In this document: in pieces, positions 51,009-58,653 of the stretch
How positions within the stretch are numbered: the stretch's first letter is position 1
Layout: the number at the start of each line of letters is the position of its first letter
Assembly: GCA_963837365.1 (NCBI GenBank)
Contig: CAWIMW010000003.1
Location: 558,001 to 622,000 of the forward strand
Origin: CAWBXL01 sp963837365
Lineage (GTDB): Bacteria; Acidobacteriota; Terriglobia; Terriglobales; Acidobacteriaceae
Direction of reading: 5' to 3'
DNA length: 64,000 bases
Notes under the pieces: model-generated
Database searches by the model: none
What the model was told of the DNA's origin: nothing
The model's input: the letters and a program-made list of their open reading frames with translations, nothing else
Program-made: the position numbers and the translations under genes

Positions 51009-51061
51009 CCATTGGTGGTTGGCGCGAACGACCGGCGACAAACGGCTAAAGACTGCCTTCC

Positions 51062-51151
51062 GGAGAGGTGCGTGAGCGGTTGAAACGATCCGCCTCGAAA
51101 GCGGACATACCTGAAAGGGTATCGTGGGTTCAAATCCCACCCTCTCCGCCA
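51062..51151 (+). tRNA. tRNA-Ser (anticodon CGA), with encoded CCA
   Basis: A 90-base class II tRNA. The 7-bp acceptor stem (GGAGAGG with CCTCTCC), the anticodon loop CTCGAAA in its 5-bp stem (CCGC...GCGG), the long variable arm ACCTGAAAGGGT and the T loop GTTCAAATC are all present. Discriminator G73 precedes CCA. It reads UCG codons. Confidence 0.97.
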
Positions 51152-51294
51152 GATTTATTCTTCCTTAGTAATCCGGTCCCTCAATTACCAACCACAATCT
51201 AGTCGGGCGCAATTCCTATTTTCGTCCTCCAGTTTAGGGGATGAATCATCTCCTTGACTAGGATACATATATCATCTATTATTTTCTTATACTT

Positions 51295-51582
51295 ATGGGT
51301 ATAAAAATCAAATTGTCGCGGGCCAAACTCTCCACCACCGTGTCTCCGGAAACGTATCGCTTCCTGGAGAACATGGTGTCTTCCGGGGTGGCTTCCAGCC
51401 TGGCAGAGGCGGTGGACACCGCGATCGCGCGAGTCCGGCAGTTGGAAAACCGCAAGCGCCTGGCTTTGGCTACGACTCAGTACTTTGACCAAATGCTCTC
51501 CACGGCCGCAGCCGAGGAAGATGCTCTGGCCGACGACTTGGCGTCGGCAGGGGCTGCAATTGACTTTGACCAGGAGCTTTGA
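51295..51582 (+). CDS. Antitoxin partner of a MazF-like toxin
   Basis: A 95-residue protein. It starts GIKIKLSRAKLSTTVSPETY; the SPETYRFLENMVSSGVASSL and AEAVDTAIARVRQLENRKRL segments are a ribbon-helix-helix-like fold. The acidic tail AAAEEDALADDLASAGAAID would wrap the toxin. It overlaps the toxin start (TGATG). The region before it, from about 51170, is A+T-rich and contains the promoter. It is adjacent to the tRNA-Ser gene, a common entry point for mobile DNA. Confidence 0.82.
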   Translation: MGIKIKLSRAKLSTTVSPETYRFLENMVSSGVASSLAEAVDTAIARVRQLENRKRLALATTQYFDQMLSTAAAEEDALADDLASAGAAIDFDQEL

Positions 51583-51920
51583 TGCCCAAGCGTGGCGAAA
51601 TCTGGCACGCGAGCACGGGCGGAAAAAGACATGCCGTGGTCATTATTTCTCTGGACCAACGCAATGCAAATGATCGCGTGACTTCTGTCCTGGCCGTACC
51701 TTTCGGCAGTTACGGGGCGGAAGGGCCGACTGCCAAGCGTATGGAACCGGGTGAAACAGGCTTACCCGAATCCTCCTTTCTCAAAGCACACTTTATCCAG
51801 GTCATCGAGAAGAAGGCGCTGTTGGAGCGGCTTCCCCGGGTATTGTCGCAACGCCAAATGCGGGAGCTGGTGGCAATGGTGAATCGCGCGATTGATCCTG
51901 ATGCGCCGTATGGGGATTAG
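51582..51920 (+). CDS. MazF/PemK-like endoribonuclease toxin
   Basis: A 112-residue protein from the ATG at 51582. It has the MazF pattern PKRGEIWHASTGGKRHAVVI, DRVTSVLAVPFGSYGAEGPT and SSFLKAHFIQVIEKKALLER. The R-G-E-(I/V)-W start and the later K-x-x-F-I-Q-V-I-E-K segment match the PemK/MazF group; the loop around GETGLPESS is longer than in the 11306 toxin. It cleaves mRNA in the cytoplasm. Intact. The IS110-family element begins 28 bases downstream. Confidence 0.85.
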   Translation: MPKRGEIWHASTGGKRHAVVIISLDQRNANDRVTSVLAVPFGSYGAEGPTAKRMEPGETGLPESSFLKAHFIQVIEKKALLERLPRVLSQRQMRELVAMVNRAIDPDAPYGD

Positions 51921-51963
51921 CGGAAAAGTAAATCCCTGGGTGCCCCTCGATAAGAACGAAGGC

Positions 51964-52181
51964 GTTGTCAAGGCGTAATGGTCGTGGCCGGTGCGTGAGC
52001 ACCGGTTGGTTTGCCAGAGAAAGTTGAGGACTAAGACTCTGGATCTCACCGTGAATCACTCTGCGGCGGAACTTATCGTTCCACCAACCATCGATTCGAC
52101 CACTACAGCGGCCATGATTCTTCTATGCGAACATCCCACTCTCTTCATGGGATGCGAGAGCGCCCAATCAACATCTACGGT
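51964..52181 (-). ncRNA. Candidate guide (bridge/seek) RNA region of the IS element
   Basis: The non-coding tail downstream of the transposase, read on the minus strand. It contains a stem CATCCCA (52132-52138) with TGGGATG (52148-52154) and a stem CCGGTGC (51988-51994) with GCACCGG (51999-52005). IS1111-group elements carry their target-selecting RNA in this position. The exact RNA ends are not determinable from sequence. Confidence 0.45.
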
Positions 52182-53222
52182 CTAGCTTGCGCCGACCAGG
52201 GGCAGCCGCGGGCTGCTCTCGATACGAACGACTTCCGGATACGGCTTTTGCGTGCGCAGCATCCAGTACAGTCGTATGGCCAACTTGCGCGCCGCTGCCA
52301 CCTTCGCCACCGCTTTCGGCTTCGAGTGACAGCGATGCTGATACTCTTTGCGAAACTCCGGATCGTAACGCACTGCAATCGTCGCCGCTTCCACCAGCAA
52401 CATGCGCAGCATGCGATTGCCTTGCTTCGAGATCCCGCCCAGCTTCTGCCGTCCGCCGGATGAATGCTCGCGTGGAATCAGGCCTAAATAGCTGGCCACC
52501 TGCTTGCCGCGGGCAAAGCGGCTGACATCGCCCATGGTCAGCACGTAGGCCAATGAAGTAATCGGGCCCACGCCCGGTTGCGTCATCAGCAGTCGGGCTT
52601 GCGGATCACGCTCGGCTTCGGCATTCACCGCTGCATCCAGTGGAGCAATTTGCTGGTGGAACATCTCCAGCAAATGCAGCAGGTCTTCTCTGCGGCGTGA
52701 TGCCCATGGCTGCAGCGGCAACTCGCGCAACAGCTGCTGTCCGGCTTGCGACCACAGCTTGCGCTTCCGCTGCACTCCCTTATTCAAGGCGAGATGTTGC
52801 AGTTCGTTTTTTACCCGCGCCCGCAAGATCACCAGCTTGTAGCGATGCACCAGCAACTGCCGCAGATCGCGCACTTCCGACGACGGCATCCAGATGCGCG
52901 GAAACCGTCCTTCCACCAGCAGCTTCAGAATGTGCTCGGCATCGCGCTTGTCGGTCTTCTGCTGCCGCACTACACTCGCACGAATCTGCGCCGCATCACC
53001 CATCCACAACTCGTGGCCCAGTTCACCCAACAGATCCACCAGCCAGTGGCAGTTGCCGGTCGCTTCCATGCCGATCAGCGCCGGCGCCGGAACCTCCCGG
53101 TAAAATCGCTCGGCATCGCCTGACTCTGTCACCAGCTTCTGTTCCCCGGTCTCGCCTGTCTCCGTATCCAGCCAACTCACTTGTTGCCAGCTGGGATGGA
53201 AATCACACCCTATAATCATCAT
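52182..53222 (-). CDS. IS110-family transposase (DEDD recombinase)
   Basis: A 346-residue protein from the ATG at 53222 with AGGAGCC upstream. The N-terminal RuvC-like DEDD domain shows IIGCDFHPSWQQ (first Asp), LIGMEATGNCHWLVDLLG (Glu) and TDKRDAEHILKLL (Asp pair). A helical linker (about 130-220) is followed by the C-terminal Tnp20 domain (TQPGVGPITSLAYVLTMGD) with the catalytic Ser region GLIPREHSSGGRQKLGGISK. Complete and apparently functional. Confidence 0.95.
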   Translation of the reverse strand: MMIIGCDFHPSWQQVSWLDTETGETGEQKLVTESGDAERFYREVPAPALIGMEATGNCHWLVDLLGELGHELWMGDAAQIRASVVRQQKTDKRDAEHILKLLVEGRFPRIWMPSSEVRDLRQLLVHRYKLVILRARVKNELQHLALNKGVQRKRKLWSQAGQQLLRELPLQPWASRRREDLLHLLEMFHQQIAPLDAAVNAEAERDPQARLLMTQPGVGPITSLAYVLTMGDVSRFARGKQVASYLGLIPREHSSGGRQKLGGISKQGNRMLRMLLVEAATIAVRYDPEFRKEYQHRCHSKPKAVAKVAAARKLAIRLYWMLRTQKPYPEVVRIESSPRLPLVGAS

Positions 53223-53485
53223 CTGAGGCTCCTTCTTTCCCCAGCGTCTTTGTTCCTCAACAACCAAAGACTACTCCGGGGTTCGTTTGGAGCCTTCGTT
53301 CTTATCCAATCAGCATCTCGCGGTAATGTGGGGCCCGACCATGTTCGCGACACTCGATGCAATGCTGTAAAGAGGTCTGTGCGTTGTGCGAAATCCCACG
53401 TTTGCCAACCCCGGGCAAACATGGGCCAGCTGACCTGCATCGACTTGATTCTGTTTTTAGCGTACTTTACCCGGTCACGAGCGAA
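53223..53485. other. Upstream end of the IS element and junction with the host
   Basis: Bases 53223-53306 are the left end of the element, upstream of the transposase. Bases 53307-53485 are host DNA with no gene before the start at 53486. A long GC-rich imperfect inverted repeat around 53400-53430 (CCCGGG core) is present but unassigned. Confidence 0.45.
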
Positions 53486-53896
53486 ATGAGCCCTCGACTG
53501 TACCTCCCCATCATAGATGGTGTTCTGCTGTTGATATTTTTCGTTGTAGACCCATTGATTTTTGTCGTGGTTGGTTACCTTGCATGGAAGGGAAAGCCCG
53601 GTGCGTTTACTCATCGCAAGTATGGGGCACTAGCACTCGCGACGCTCATACCAGGTTTCATTCTAGTTATATGCGGAAAGTTGATTGATGCTGATGTCAG
53701 AACTTGGCAATACATCCCACAGGTTTTTTGCATGCTTTTCGGGTTGTTGCTGGTCGGGATCGGTTGTGCCTGCTGGCTTGGATTTCTCATCTTTGAAGGG
53801 CACACCCATCCAAACCCGGTGAAAATGATGCTCGAGAGGTTACTAGAATTTTTCCACAGTGTGTCCTTCTTGCTCGTTCTGCATCCAATCCTTTAG
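53486..53896 (+). CDS. Small polytopic membrane protein, unknown
   Basis: A 136-residue protein with three or four hydrophobic segments (IDGVLLLIFFVVDPLIFVVV, LALATLIPGFILVICGKLI, MLFGLLLVGIGCACWLGFLI and a terminal helix SFLLVLHPIL). A possible N-terminal extension upstream of 53486 lies in DNA adjoining the IS and is unlikely. It is A+T-richer than nearby genes. No family recognised. The ribosome-binding site is weak. Confidence 0.5.
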   Translation: MSPRLYLPIIDGVLLLIFFVVDPLIFVVVGYLAWKGKPGAFTHRKYGALALATLIPGFILVICGKLIDADVRTWQYIPQVFCMLFGLLLVGIGCACWLGFLIFEGHTHPNPVKMMLERLLEFFHSVSFLLVLHPIL

Positions 53897-53987
53897 GAAA
53901 TGTTTCTGTACAGCTGATGTATCGGCAGGATGCCGTGTGCTTGTTCATTTTTGGCTTAGCTTGTGTTGGTCAAGGAGGAAGTGCCCC

Positions 53988-54158
53988 ATGAGAACGATTC
54001 CGATACAGTTCAACATTAGCTGTCACCTCTGCGATCAGTATCTCGATCCCGGGACAGCCGTCCTCGACGAATCCACTCAGGCCGTGCATGAGGACTGTTA
54101 CATTCAAGTGATCACTGAGCCGGAGACCTGCTCGCAGGAGTGGGCGACGGCCGATTAG
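53988..54158 (+). CDS. Very small zinc-finger-like protein
   Basis: A 56-residue protein with a strong AAGGAGG site 8 bases before the ATG. It contains C-x-x-C (ISCHLCDQYL) and a later H-x-x-C (AVHEDCYIQV), spaced like half of a LIM or treble-clef zinc finger. The rest is neutral. No close family named. It converges on the zinc-ribbon membrane protein at 54174. Its strong ribosome-binding site argues that it is real despite its size. Confidence 0.7.
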   Translation: MRTIPIQFNISCHLCDQYLDPGTAVLDESTQAVHEDCYIQVITEPETCSQEWATAD

Positions 54159-54173
54159 ACCCAATTTGAACTG

Positions 54174-54557
54174 TCAGGCAACTGCATGACCACAGTCGCA
54201 ACAGAACTTCGTGGTGGAATCGAACTCTGTGCCGCACGCGGAACATCGGTTGAAGGTCTGCGGCATTGGCGTAGGCCGCACTGACTCCGGATCTGTTTGC
54301 GCATTGACGGGAATTTGGGTTGCTGGGACCTCGGCTGCGACTTTCGCATCCGCCGATTTGGCAACAACAGTTTTTGGCGTCCGCAGCTTCTTGACTCCCC
54401 ACACCAGAATGGAAAGAACCGCCGCCGCAAGTAGAACAAAGCTCAAAAACTGAATCCAGTCATCTGCCTTCCAATCGGGATGCTTCATCGCAAGAGCGGC
54501 GAAGCGAAACAGGACGTATGCGGCGATGCCAATGGTGCTCCACCAAACCTTTTTCAT
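54174..54557 (-). CDS. Membrane protein with C-terminal zinc ribbon
   Basis: A 127-residue protein. Two transmembrane helices (about 6-24 and 37-55: WSTIGIAAYVLFRFAALAM and FLSFVLLAAAVLSILVWGV) precede a Pro/Val-rich linker and a zinc ribbon at the C-terminus (FNRCSACGTEF and KFCCDCGHAV). This is a topology common to small adaptor-like membrane proteins in this phylum. The 54588 gene upstream has the same layout, so the two are probably related and co-transcribed. Function unknown. Confidence 0.7.
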   Translation of the reverse strand: MKKVWWSTIGIAAYVLFRFAALAMKHPDWKADDWIQFLSFVLLAAAVLSILVWGVKKLRTPKTVVAKSADAKVAAEVPATQIPVNAQTDPESVRPTPMPQTFNRCSACGTEFDSTTKFCCDCGHAVA

Positions 54558-54587
54558 AGTTACCTCGGCGGTGAATTCGCAACCAGC

Positions 54588-55028
54588 CTACGCGGGTGCT
54601 AAGGGCGCACCGCATTCCGCACAGAAGTTGGCCATCTCTGTCATGGTGCCGCACTTGGTACAAAGTATGCTCGTCGGATTCACCCTGACAGGTTGTGGAG
54701 GCTTACTGGCAGGATTGGCTTCCAGAACTGGAGCCGGCGCCACCGAAATTGGAGTGCCATTCGGCGGGGCGCTTACCGACCGCGCGGCAAGTTCTTGATT
54801 CATCTTCTGCGCCATATTCTTCGCCAGCACGGCGGAGCCGCAAGCTATTCCAATCCCGACCGGCGCAGCCAGATCGGGAGAAATATATCCCGCAATCGCT
54901 ACTGCCACAATCGCGGCCAACAGGTTCAAGACCGCCCAGCCCCATGTCCCGAGGTACGCCAGGCCCGCGCCGGTCAGCAGAATGCTTAGCAGAAATGCAA
55001 CCCAGGGTTTTTTCGGTGTAGTAGCCAA
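54588..55028 (-). CDS. Membrane protein with C-terminal zinc ribbon
   Basis: A 146-residue protein from a TTG at 55028 (GGAAAGGA upstream). The N-terminus is basic (MATTPKKPWV). Hydrophobic segments follow: AFLLSILLTGAGLAYLGTWG, AVLNLLAAIVAVAIAGYI and APVGIGIACGSAVLAKNMA. A Pro/Ala linker leads to a zinc ribbon (LCTKCGTMTE and NFCAECGAPLA) at the very end. It is 30 bases upstream of the similar gene at 54174, on the same strand. Function unknown. Confidence 0.7.
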   Translation of the reverse strand: MATTPKKPWVAFLLSILLTGAGLAYLGTWGWAVLNLLAAIVAVAIAGYISPDLAAPVGIGIACGSAVLAKNMAQKMNQELAARSVSAPPNGTPISVAPAPVLEANPASKPPQPVRVNPTSILCTKCGTMTEMANFCAECGAPLAPA

Positions 55029-55114
55029 GTGATTTCCTTTCCACAATGTATAGCGGAGTTTGACCGGCTAAATGCGCATACATTCTATTCGAAGGGAATT
55101 TTCAGGCGATAGCA

Positions 55115-55930
55115 CTATCGTGCTGCGGTGCGGGCTTCGAATGCCCGGAAATTCCAGGTCATACCCCAGGCATAGAACGCGATGATGACGAGAACATCCA
55201 GCGGCATTCCGAAGACGATGTAGAGAACAGGCATAAAAAGCACGGTTTTTTGCAGAAGCAGGCCTTGCAATAAAACCTGCAACGGCAGAAAAAGAACCAT
55301 GTGCCCCATGGTCATTGCAGTCAACAACAATTTCTGTGGCCAACTGAACTGGAAGATGAAGAAGGTAAGCCCAAACAACATCGGCAGGATGGAAATCAGC
55401 GCCAGGCCTGAGGCGAGAAGGCCTTCAAGATAACTGTCCGGCGTGTGGGGAAACTCCGCAGGAATTAGTGCGAAGTAAACCAGGGCCGTCACCTGAACGA
55501 ATAGGATCCCCCGCAGCAAGTAAATCACCGGAATCCACTGTGGCGGCATGAAAAATGTTCCTACGAAAATCACCAGGGTCACGAGGCCGCTAACGCGCCA
55601 AACCAGCGCATCGGGCAAAATCGGCTCCATCGCAGGGTAAGGGACCCGGAAGCGTAGAAACGAAGTGATGTGGTGTTCGCTGATGTGGAGTTGGGCGTGA
55701 AACGGCAGTGTATGAATACCGTAATCCATGATGCGCACCCACAATTCGCAAACATGCGGCACCAGCAGCACCCAGACCAGAGAGATCAAAATCACCATCA
55801 GCACAGCGGTCACCAGGTCTGCCGGACTGAGCACATAGTGTGCCATGGCGCGGTGCATGGCGATCACACCTCCGCGATGGCCGCGGAAGCGTACACGGTC
55901 TTGCCAACTCAGATGCTTTCTTGCCGCCAT
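55115..55930 (-). CDS. Orphan polytopic membrane protein, last gene of the exopolysaccharide operon
   Basis: A 271-residue protein with a basic N-terminus (ARKHLSWQDRVRFRGHRG) and about six to seven membrane helices: LVTAVLMVILISLVWVLLVP, VSGLVTLVIFVGTFF, VIYLLRGILFVQVTALVYFA, LALISILPMLFGLTFFIFQF, LLLTAMTMGHMVLFLPLQVL and VLYIVFGMPLDVLVIIAFYA. Between helices 1 and 2 lies a loop with DYGIHTLPFHAQLHISEHHI. I find no known signature for an exporter, exosortase or synthase. It starts 12 bases after the YaiO-like gene and is likely co-translated with the operon, so it may anchor, transport or modify the polymer. Confidence 0.75.
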   Translation of the reverse strand: MAARKHLSWQDRVRFRGHRGGVIAMHRAMAHYVLSPADLVTAVLMVILISLVWVLLVPHVCELWVRIMDYGIHTLPFHAQLHISEHHITSFLRFRVPYPAMEPILPDALVWRVSGLVTLVIFVGTFFMPPQWIPVIYLLRGILFVQVTALVYFALIPAEFPHTPDSYLEGLLASGLALISILPMLFGLTFFIFQFSWPQKLLLTAMTMGHMVLFLPLQVLLQGLLLQKTVLFMPVLYIVFGMPLDVLVIIAFYAWGMTWNFRAFEARTAAR

Positions 55931-55942
55931 CGATGCTGTCCG

Positions 55943-56803
55943 TTAGAAATCTTTGAATACGCCGATTAAACTGCCGCCCTTTACATAAAACGGGCTGTGA
56001 TAAAAGTCGCCGATTACGTTCACGCCCCAGCTTTTATGGACCCACTTGCGCCAGGTAACGGTAAAAGTTTGACTGGTAAAGTCGTTCAGGCTGGCAGTTG
56101 GCCCGACGAGTTGATAAGCTTCTTCGCCAAATCCCACGCGTGCGGTCAGGAAGTAGTGTTTGTCGCGGCCCTGGGTGACGGCCACAAATCCCGAGGGCGA
56201 GTAGACCGAGCCGGGATTGCTCAGGTTAAAACGCACTCCTTCCTCGACGATCCAAGGTTTGGAGAAGTAATAAGTACTGCCCACGTAGAAGCTGCGATCA
56301 CGGTGCACATCTTTGGCGGCGTAATACCCGAATCCAGCGGTGGTAATGAACTGCCCACGTTCGAACCACTTCTTATTTAGGAACCCATCGAGGCGAAGGC
56401 GGGGCCAGAAGAATCCGCCAATACTGGAGCCTACCGTCAGTGCACCATACCAGTCATGATTGATGGTGTAAGTGTCCCCGGCGGCAATGTAGGTGCCCGC
56501 GTCAGAAAATTCATGCTGTCCGTTGATTTCACCGAACCAAACATTCTTTCCCTGGGTAAAGGAAGCGCGCCCATACCCGCCGCTCACATGACCGAATTTG
56601 TCAGACATAGGCAAATAGCTGCCGCCGATTTCCACATAGTTGGTCAGTATCTTTGTCGTCTGCGCCTGAGGCAGGTTGCTGACCGCTGCCTCTTCGGTTG
56701 AAGTTTGGCCCGCGTGGGCAGCGAATGCACCTTCCTGAGCCCATAAACCCGACACCAGAGCCAGATTCAAAACCAGAATTCCGAGATGTCTGTGTTGCTT
56801 CAT
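55943..56803 (-). CDS. YaiO-like outer-membrane beta-barrel protein
   Basis: A 286-residue protein. Signal peptide (about residues 1-22, LVSGLWAQ), then a short linker. A beta-rich barrel follows, with alternating hydrophobic strands such as YVEIGGSYLPMSDKFGHVSG, NVWFGEINGQHEFSDAGTYI, FYVGSTYYFSKPWIV and HYFLTARVGFGEEAYQLVG, ending in a typical aromatic C-terminus (GVFKDF). This resembles the YaiO family, found with polysaccharide synthesis genes, which probably forms an outer-membrane pore for the polymer. It starts 2 bases after the deacetylase stop. Confidence 0.82.
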   Translation of the reverse strand: MKQHRHLGILVLNLALVSGLWAQEGAFAAHAGQTSTEEAAVSNLPQAQTTKILTNYVEIGGSYLPMSDKFGHVSGGYGRASFTQGKNVWFGEINGQHEFSDAGTYIAAGDTYTINHDWYGALTVGSSIGGFFWPRLRLDGFLNKKWFERGQFITTAGFGYYAAKDVHRDRSFYVGSTYYFSKPWIVEEGVRFNLSNPGSVYSPSGFVAVTQGRDKHYFLTARVGFGEEAYQLVGPTASLNDFTSQTFTVTWRKWVHKSWGVNVIGDFYHSPFYVKGGSLIGVFKDF

Positions 56804-56805
56804 AA

Positions 56806-58653
56806 TTATTGACCTAATGATTGAGATTCGATTTTCAACGTCTTAGTCTTGCCGGCGATCACCAGCCAGCCATCCTGATTCTTTGTGACTTCTCCACTTC
56901 CTCCAGTAATTCGCGGCTGTGCAAACCGGCTGGCCGGGAAAAACCAGGTTTGATGTTCCAAGGTGTGGGGATGGCGGGCCTTGATTTCCAGCTCACCGTC
57001 ATGTTTCGAAACTTCCCAGGCCACCTGCTTTCGCGAATTCAAAAAAGTAGCGAGACCGCTCATGGTGTACCAGCGAAATTGCCCGGAAGAATGCAGGTTG
57101 CTGGTCTGGTCCAACCACTGGCGAATGACCGGCCGATATTCCAAGATGCCCGGCGGGTGAAAATAGAAGAGCCGCACGCAGCGGTGAGATACCGTGAATG
57201 TAGTGACAGCTTCCAGCCAATGTTCAATTTCGGAATCCGGATACTTCAGCTCGTCGAATTCCTCGAAGGCCGCCGCCTGGTTCAGGTGCAGCATGGGAAA
57301 CGCCCAGATGTTCTGGCCTTCACGCTTTCCGTCGCGGTAGCCTTGCGTCGGCCCCATGCCGGTATCGCCGGTGAAGTAGTAGGCCAGGAAGCCATGTGCT
57401 TCCAGCCATCTGGTGACCCATTGTGGCTGGTTGCCATCAGGCGCCGAGTATTCCGTTACCGGCTTGCCGGTCACCCGCTCCACCGACTCTTTGTTCCACA
57501 GCAAATATTTTTCCAGGTCTTTGGGGTCATCCTTATCGACATGAGAGGCGAAGTAGTTGTGAATCCAGCCACCATGACTGCCGATCGCGTAGCCTAATTT
57601 CACGTATTGACGAATGACCTCCTGATTGCGGAGGTTGTGGTCGACGTTGAAGCCCTTTTTGTCACCGAACTCCATGGCATCCGGCCCAGCGGTAATGTGG
57701 ACGGAATAGGGGCCCTGATCCAGGATTCTCCATGTTTCCATTTCCTGAAGGGGCTTGATCGCGGCGTTGGAATCCACGTGCCAGTTGAGGGTGACGCCTC
57801 CGATTCCGTCTGGCACTGGAAGCAGACGAGGCAGACCGAGGATGTGCTCCGCGAAATATTGCAGAAATCCATGCAGGGGCAATCCGTCAGTGTTGCCCTT
57901 CAAATAGCCCAGTGGCAGGTTGACGAACAAGACTGAGCCGGATTGATATTTGTGCTCGCCGGCAACTACGCCGGCGCCGGAATGCAAAAGGACGTTCCCG
58001 GCGTAAGCGCCGGAAGTGACCAGGCTGGGATACTGCAAATCACCATACATGTAGCGGCGTAACTCGACTTCGTGGCCTGTGGCCATGGCATCATTCGCGG
58101 TGTCATCAAAATAGAATGGGTAGTACTTACCCGGGGGCACTCCGATCTCATCAAACACATGCGCAGGGCCCTTGATCTCGCTCCACTGCGTGGTGTTGTC
58201 ACCAAGCGAATCGTAGAGTGCATACTTCACTCCTGCCAGATCGGACAAACGCGATTGCCCCGGCGCATAACGGCCGGTGAGGGACAGCGTTCCCGCGTCG
58301 TAGACCAACATCAGGCTTCCACCCTCGGCGACAAAGCGGTGTACAGCCGTGGTCAGCAGGTCGCTTGCTTCCTTGTGGATCGAATCAGGCAGAATGACGC
58401 CGGAGAATTCACCCTTCTGCAAAAAAGGACGCAGAAATTCCGAGTCGTGCATGGGGACTACGTGAAGTCCCTCTTCGCTGCCCGCATCCACCCACACGGT
58501 CACTCTTGGATCGGAGAATTTCATTCGGTCCGGAACCAGAAGCAACAGACGGTCGGCGCTCGAGCGAGCCAGCGAGTGTGCCACCAGCAATGCAATGACT
58601 AATGCGGCCAGCAGAACACCACTGATCAGCTTGATGTTCTTGAGGTACTTCAT
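56806..58653 (-). CDS. Atypical polysaccharide deacetylase with N-terminal GATase-like domain
   Basis: A 615-residue protein. Residues about 8-27 are a membrane anchor. Residues about 35-270 have a flavodoxin/GATase-like pattern (LLLLVPDRMKFSDPRVTVWV, GVILPDSIHKEASDLL, GSLMLVYDAGTLSL, GSVLFVNLPLGYLKG). Residues about 285-560 resemble a NodB/CE4 deacetylase barrel: VTLNWHVDSN with Asp294, IGSHGGWIHN with His360 and His365, YSAPDGNQPQW, and TFTVSHRCVRLFYFHPPGIL. The usual first catalytic Asp is replaced. A beta-sandwich C-terminus follows. The layout recalls PelA without its hydrolase. It overlaps the bactofilin-like gene by 4 bases. Confidence 0.78.
   Translation of the reverse strand: MKYLKNIKLISGVLLAALVIALLVAHSLARSSADRLLLLVPDRMKFSDPRVTVWVDAGSEEGLHVVPMHDSEFLRPFLQKGEFSGVILPDSIHKEASDLLTTAVHRFVAEGGSLMLVYDAGTLSLTGRYAPGQSRLSDLAGVKYALYDSLGDNTTQWSEIKGPAHVFDEIGVPPGKYYPFYFDDTANDAMATGHEVELRRYMYGDLQYPSLVTSGAYAGNVLLHSGAGVVAGEHKYQSGSVLFVNLPLGYLKGNTDGLPLHGFLQYFAEHILGLPRLLPVPDGIGGVTLNWHVDSNAAIKPLQEMETWRILDQGPYSVHITAGPDAMEFGDKKGFNVDHNLRNQEVIRQYVKLGYAIGSHGGWIHNYFASHVDKDDPKDLEKYLLWNKESVERVTGKPVTEYSAPDGNQPQWVTRWLEAHGFLAYYFTGDTGMGPTQGYRDGKREGQNIWAFPMLHLNQAAAFEEFDELKYPDSEIEHWLEAVTTFTVSHRCVRLFYFHPPGILEYRPVIRQWLDQTSNLHSSGQFRWYTMSGLATFLNSRKQVAWEVSKHDGELEIKARHPHTLEHQTWFFPASRFAQPRITGGSGEVTKNQDGWLVIAGKTKTLKIESQSLGQ

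Larger units (their letters stand above)
51949..53306 (-). mobile_element. IS110-family (IS1111-group-like) insertion sequence
   Basis: A perfect 15-base inverted repeat (GATAAGAACGAAGGC at 51949-51963, its reverse complement at 53292-53306) brackets the transposase gene over about 1.36 kb. IS1111-group members have such subterminal repeats, while the rest of the IS110 family does not. The true ends probably lie a few bases outside the repeats and cannot be fixed without an empty-site comparison. No target duplication is expected in this family. Non-coding DNA of about 230 bases follows the transposase stop. Confidence 0.82.

Noticed and set aside
53400..53430. GC-rich inverted repeat near the IS as the element's true end
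   Set aside because: Lies outside the matching 15-base repeats and has no counterpart on the other side.
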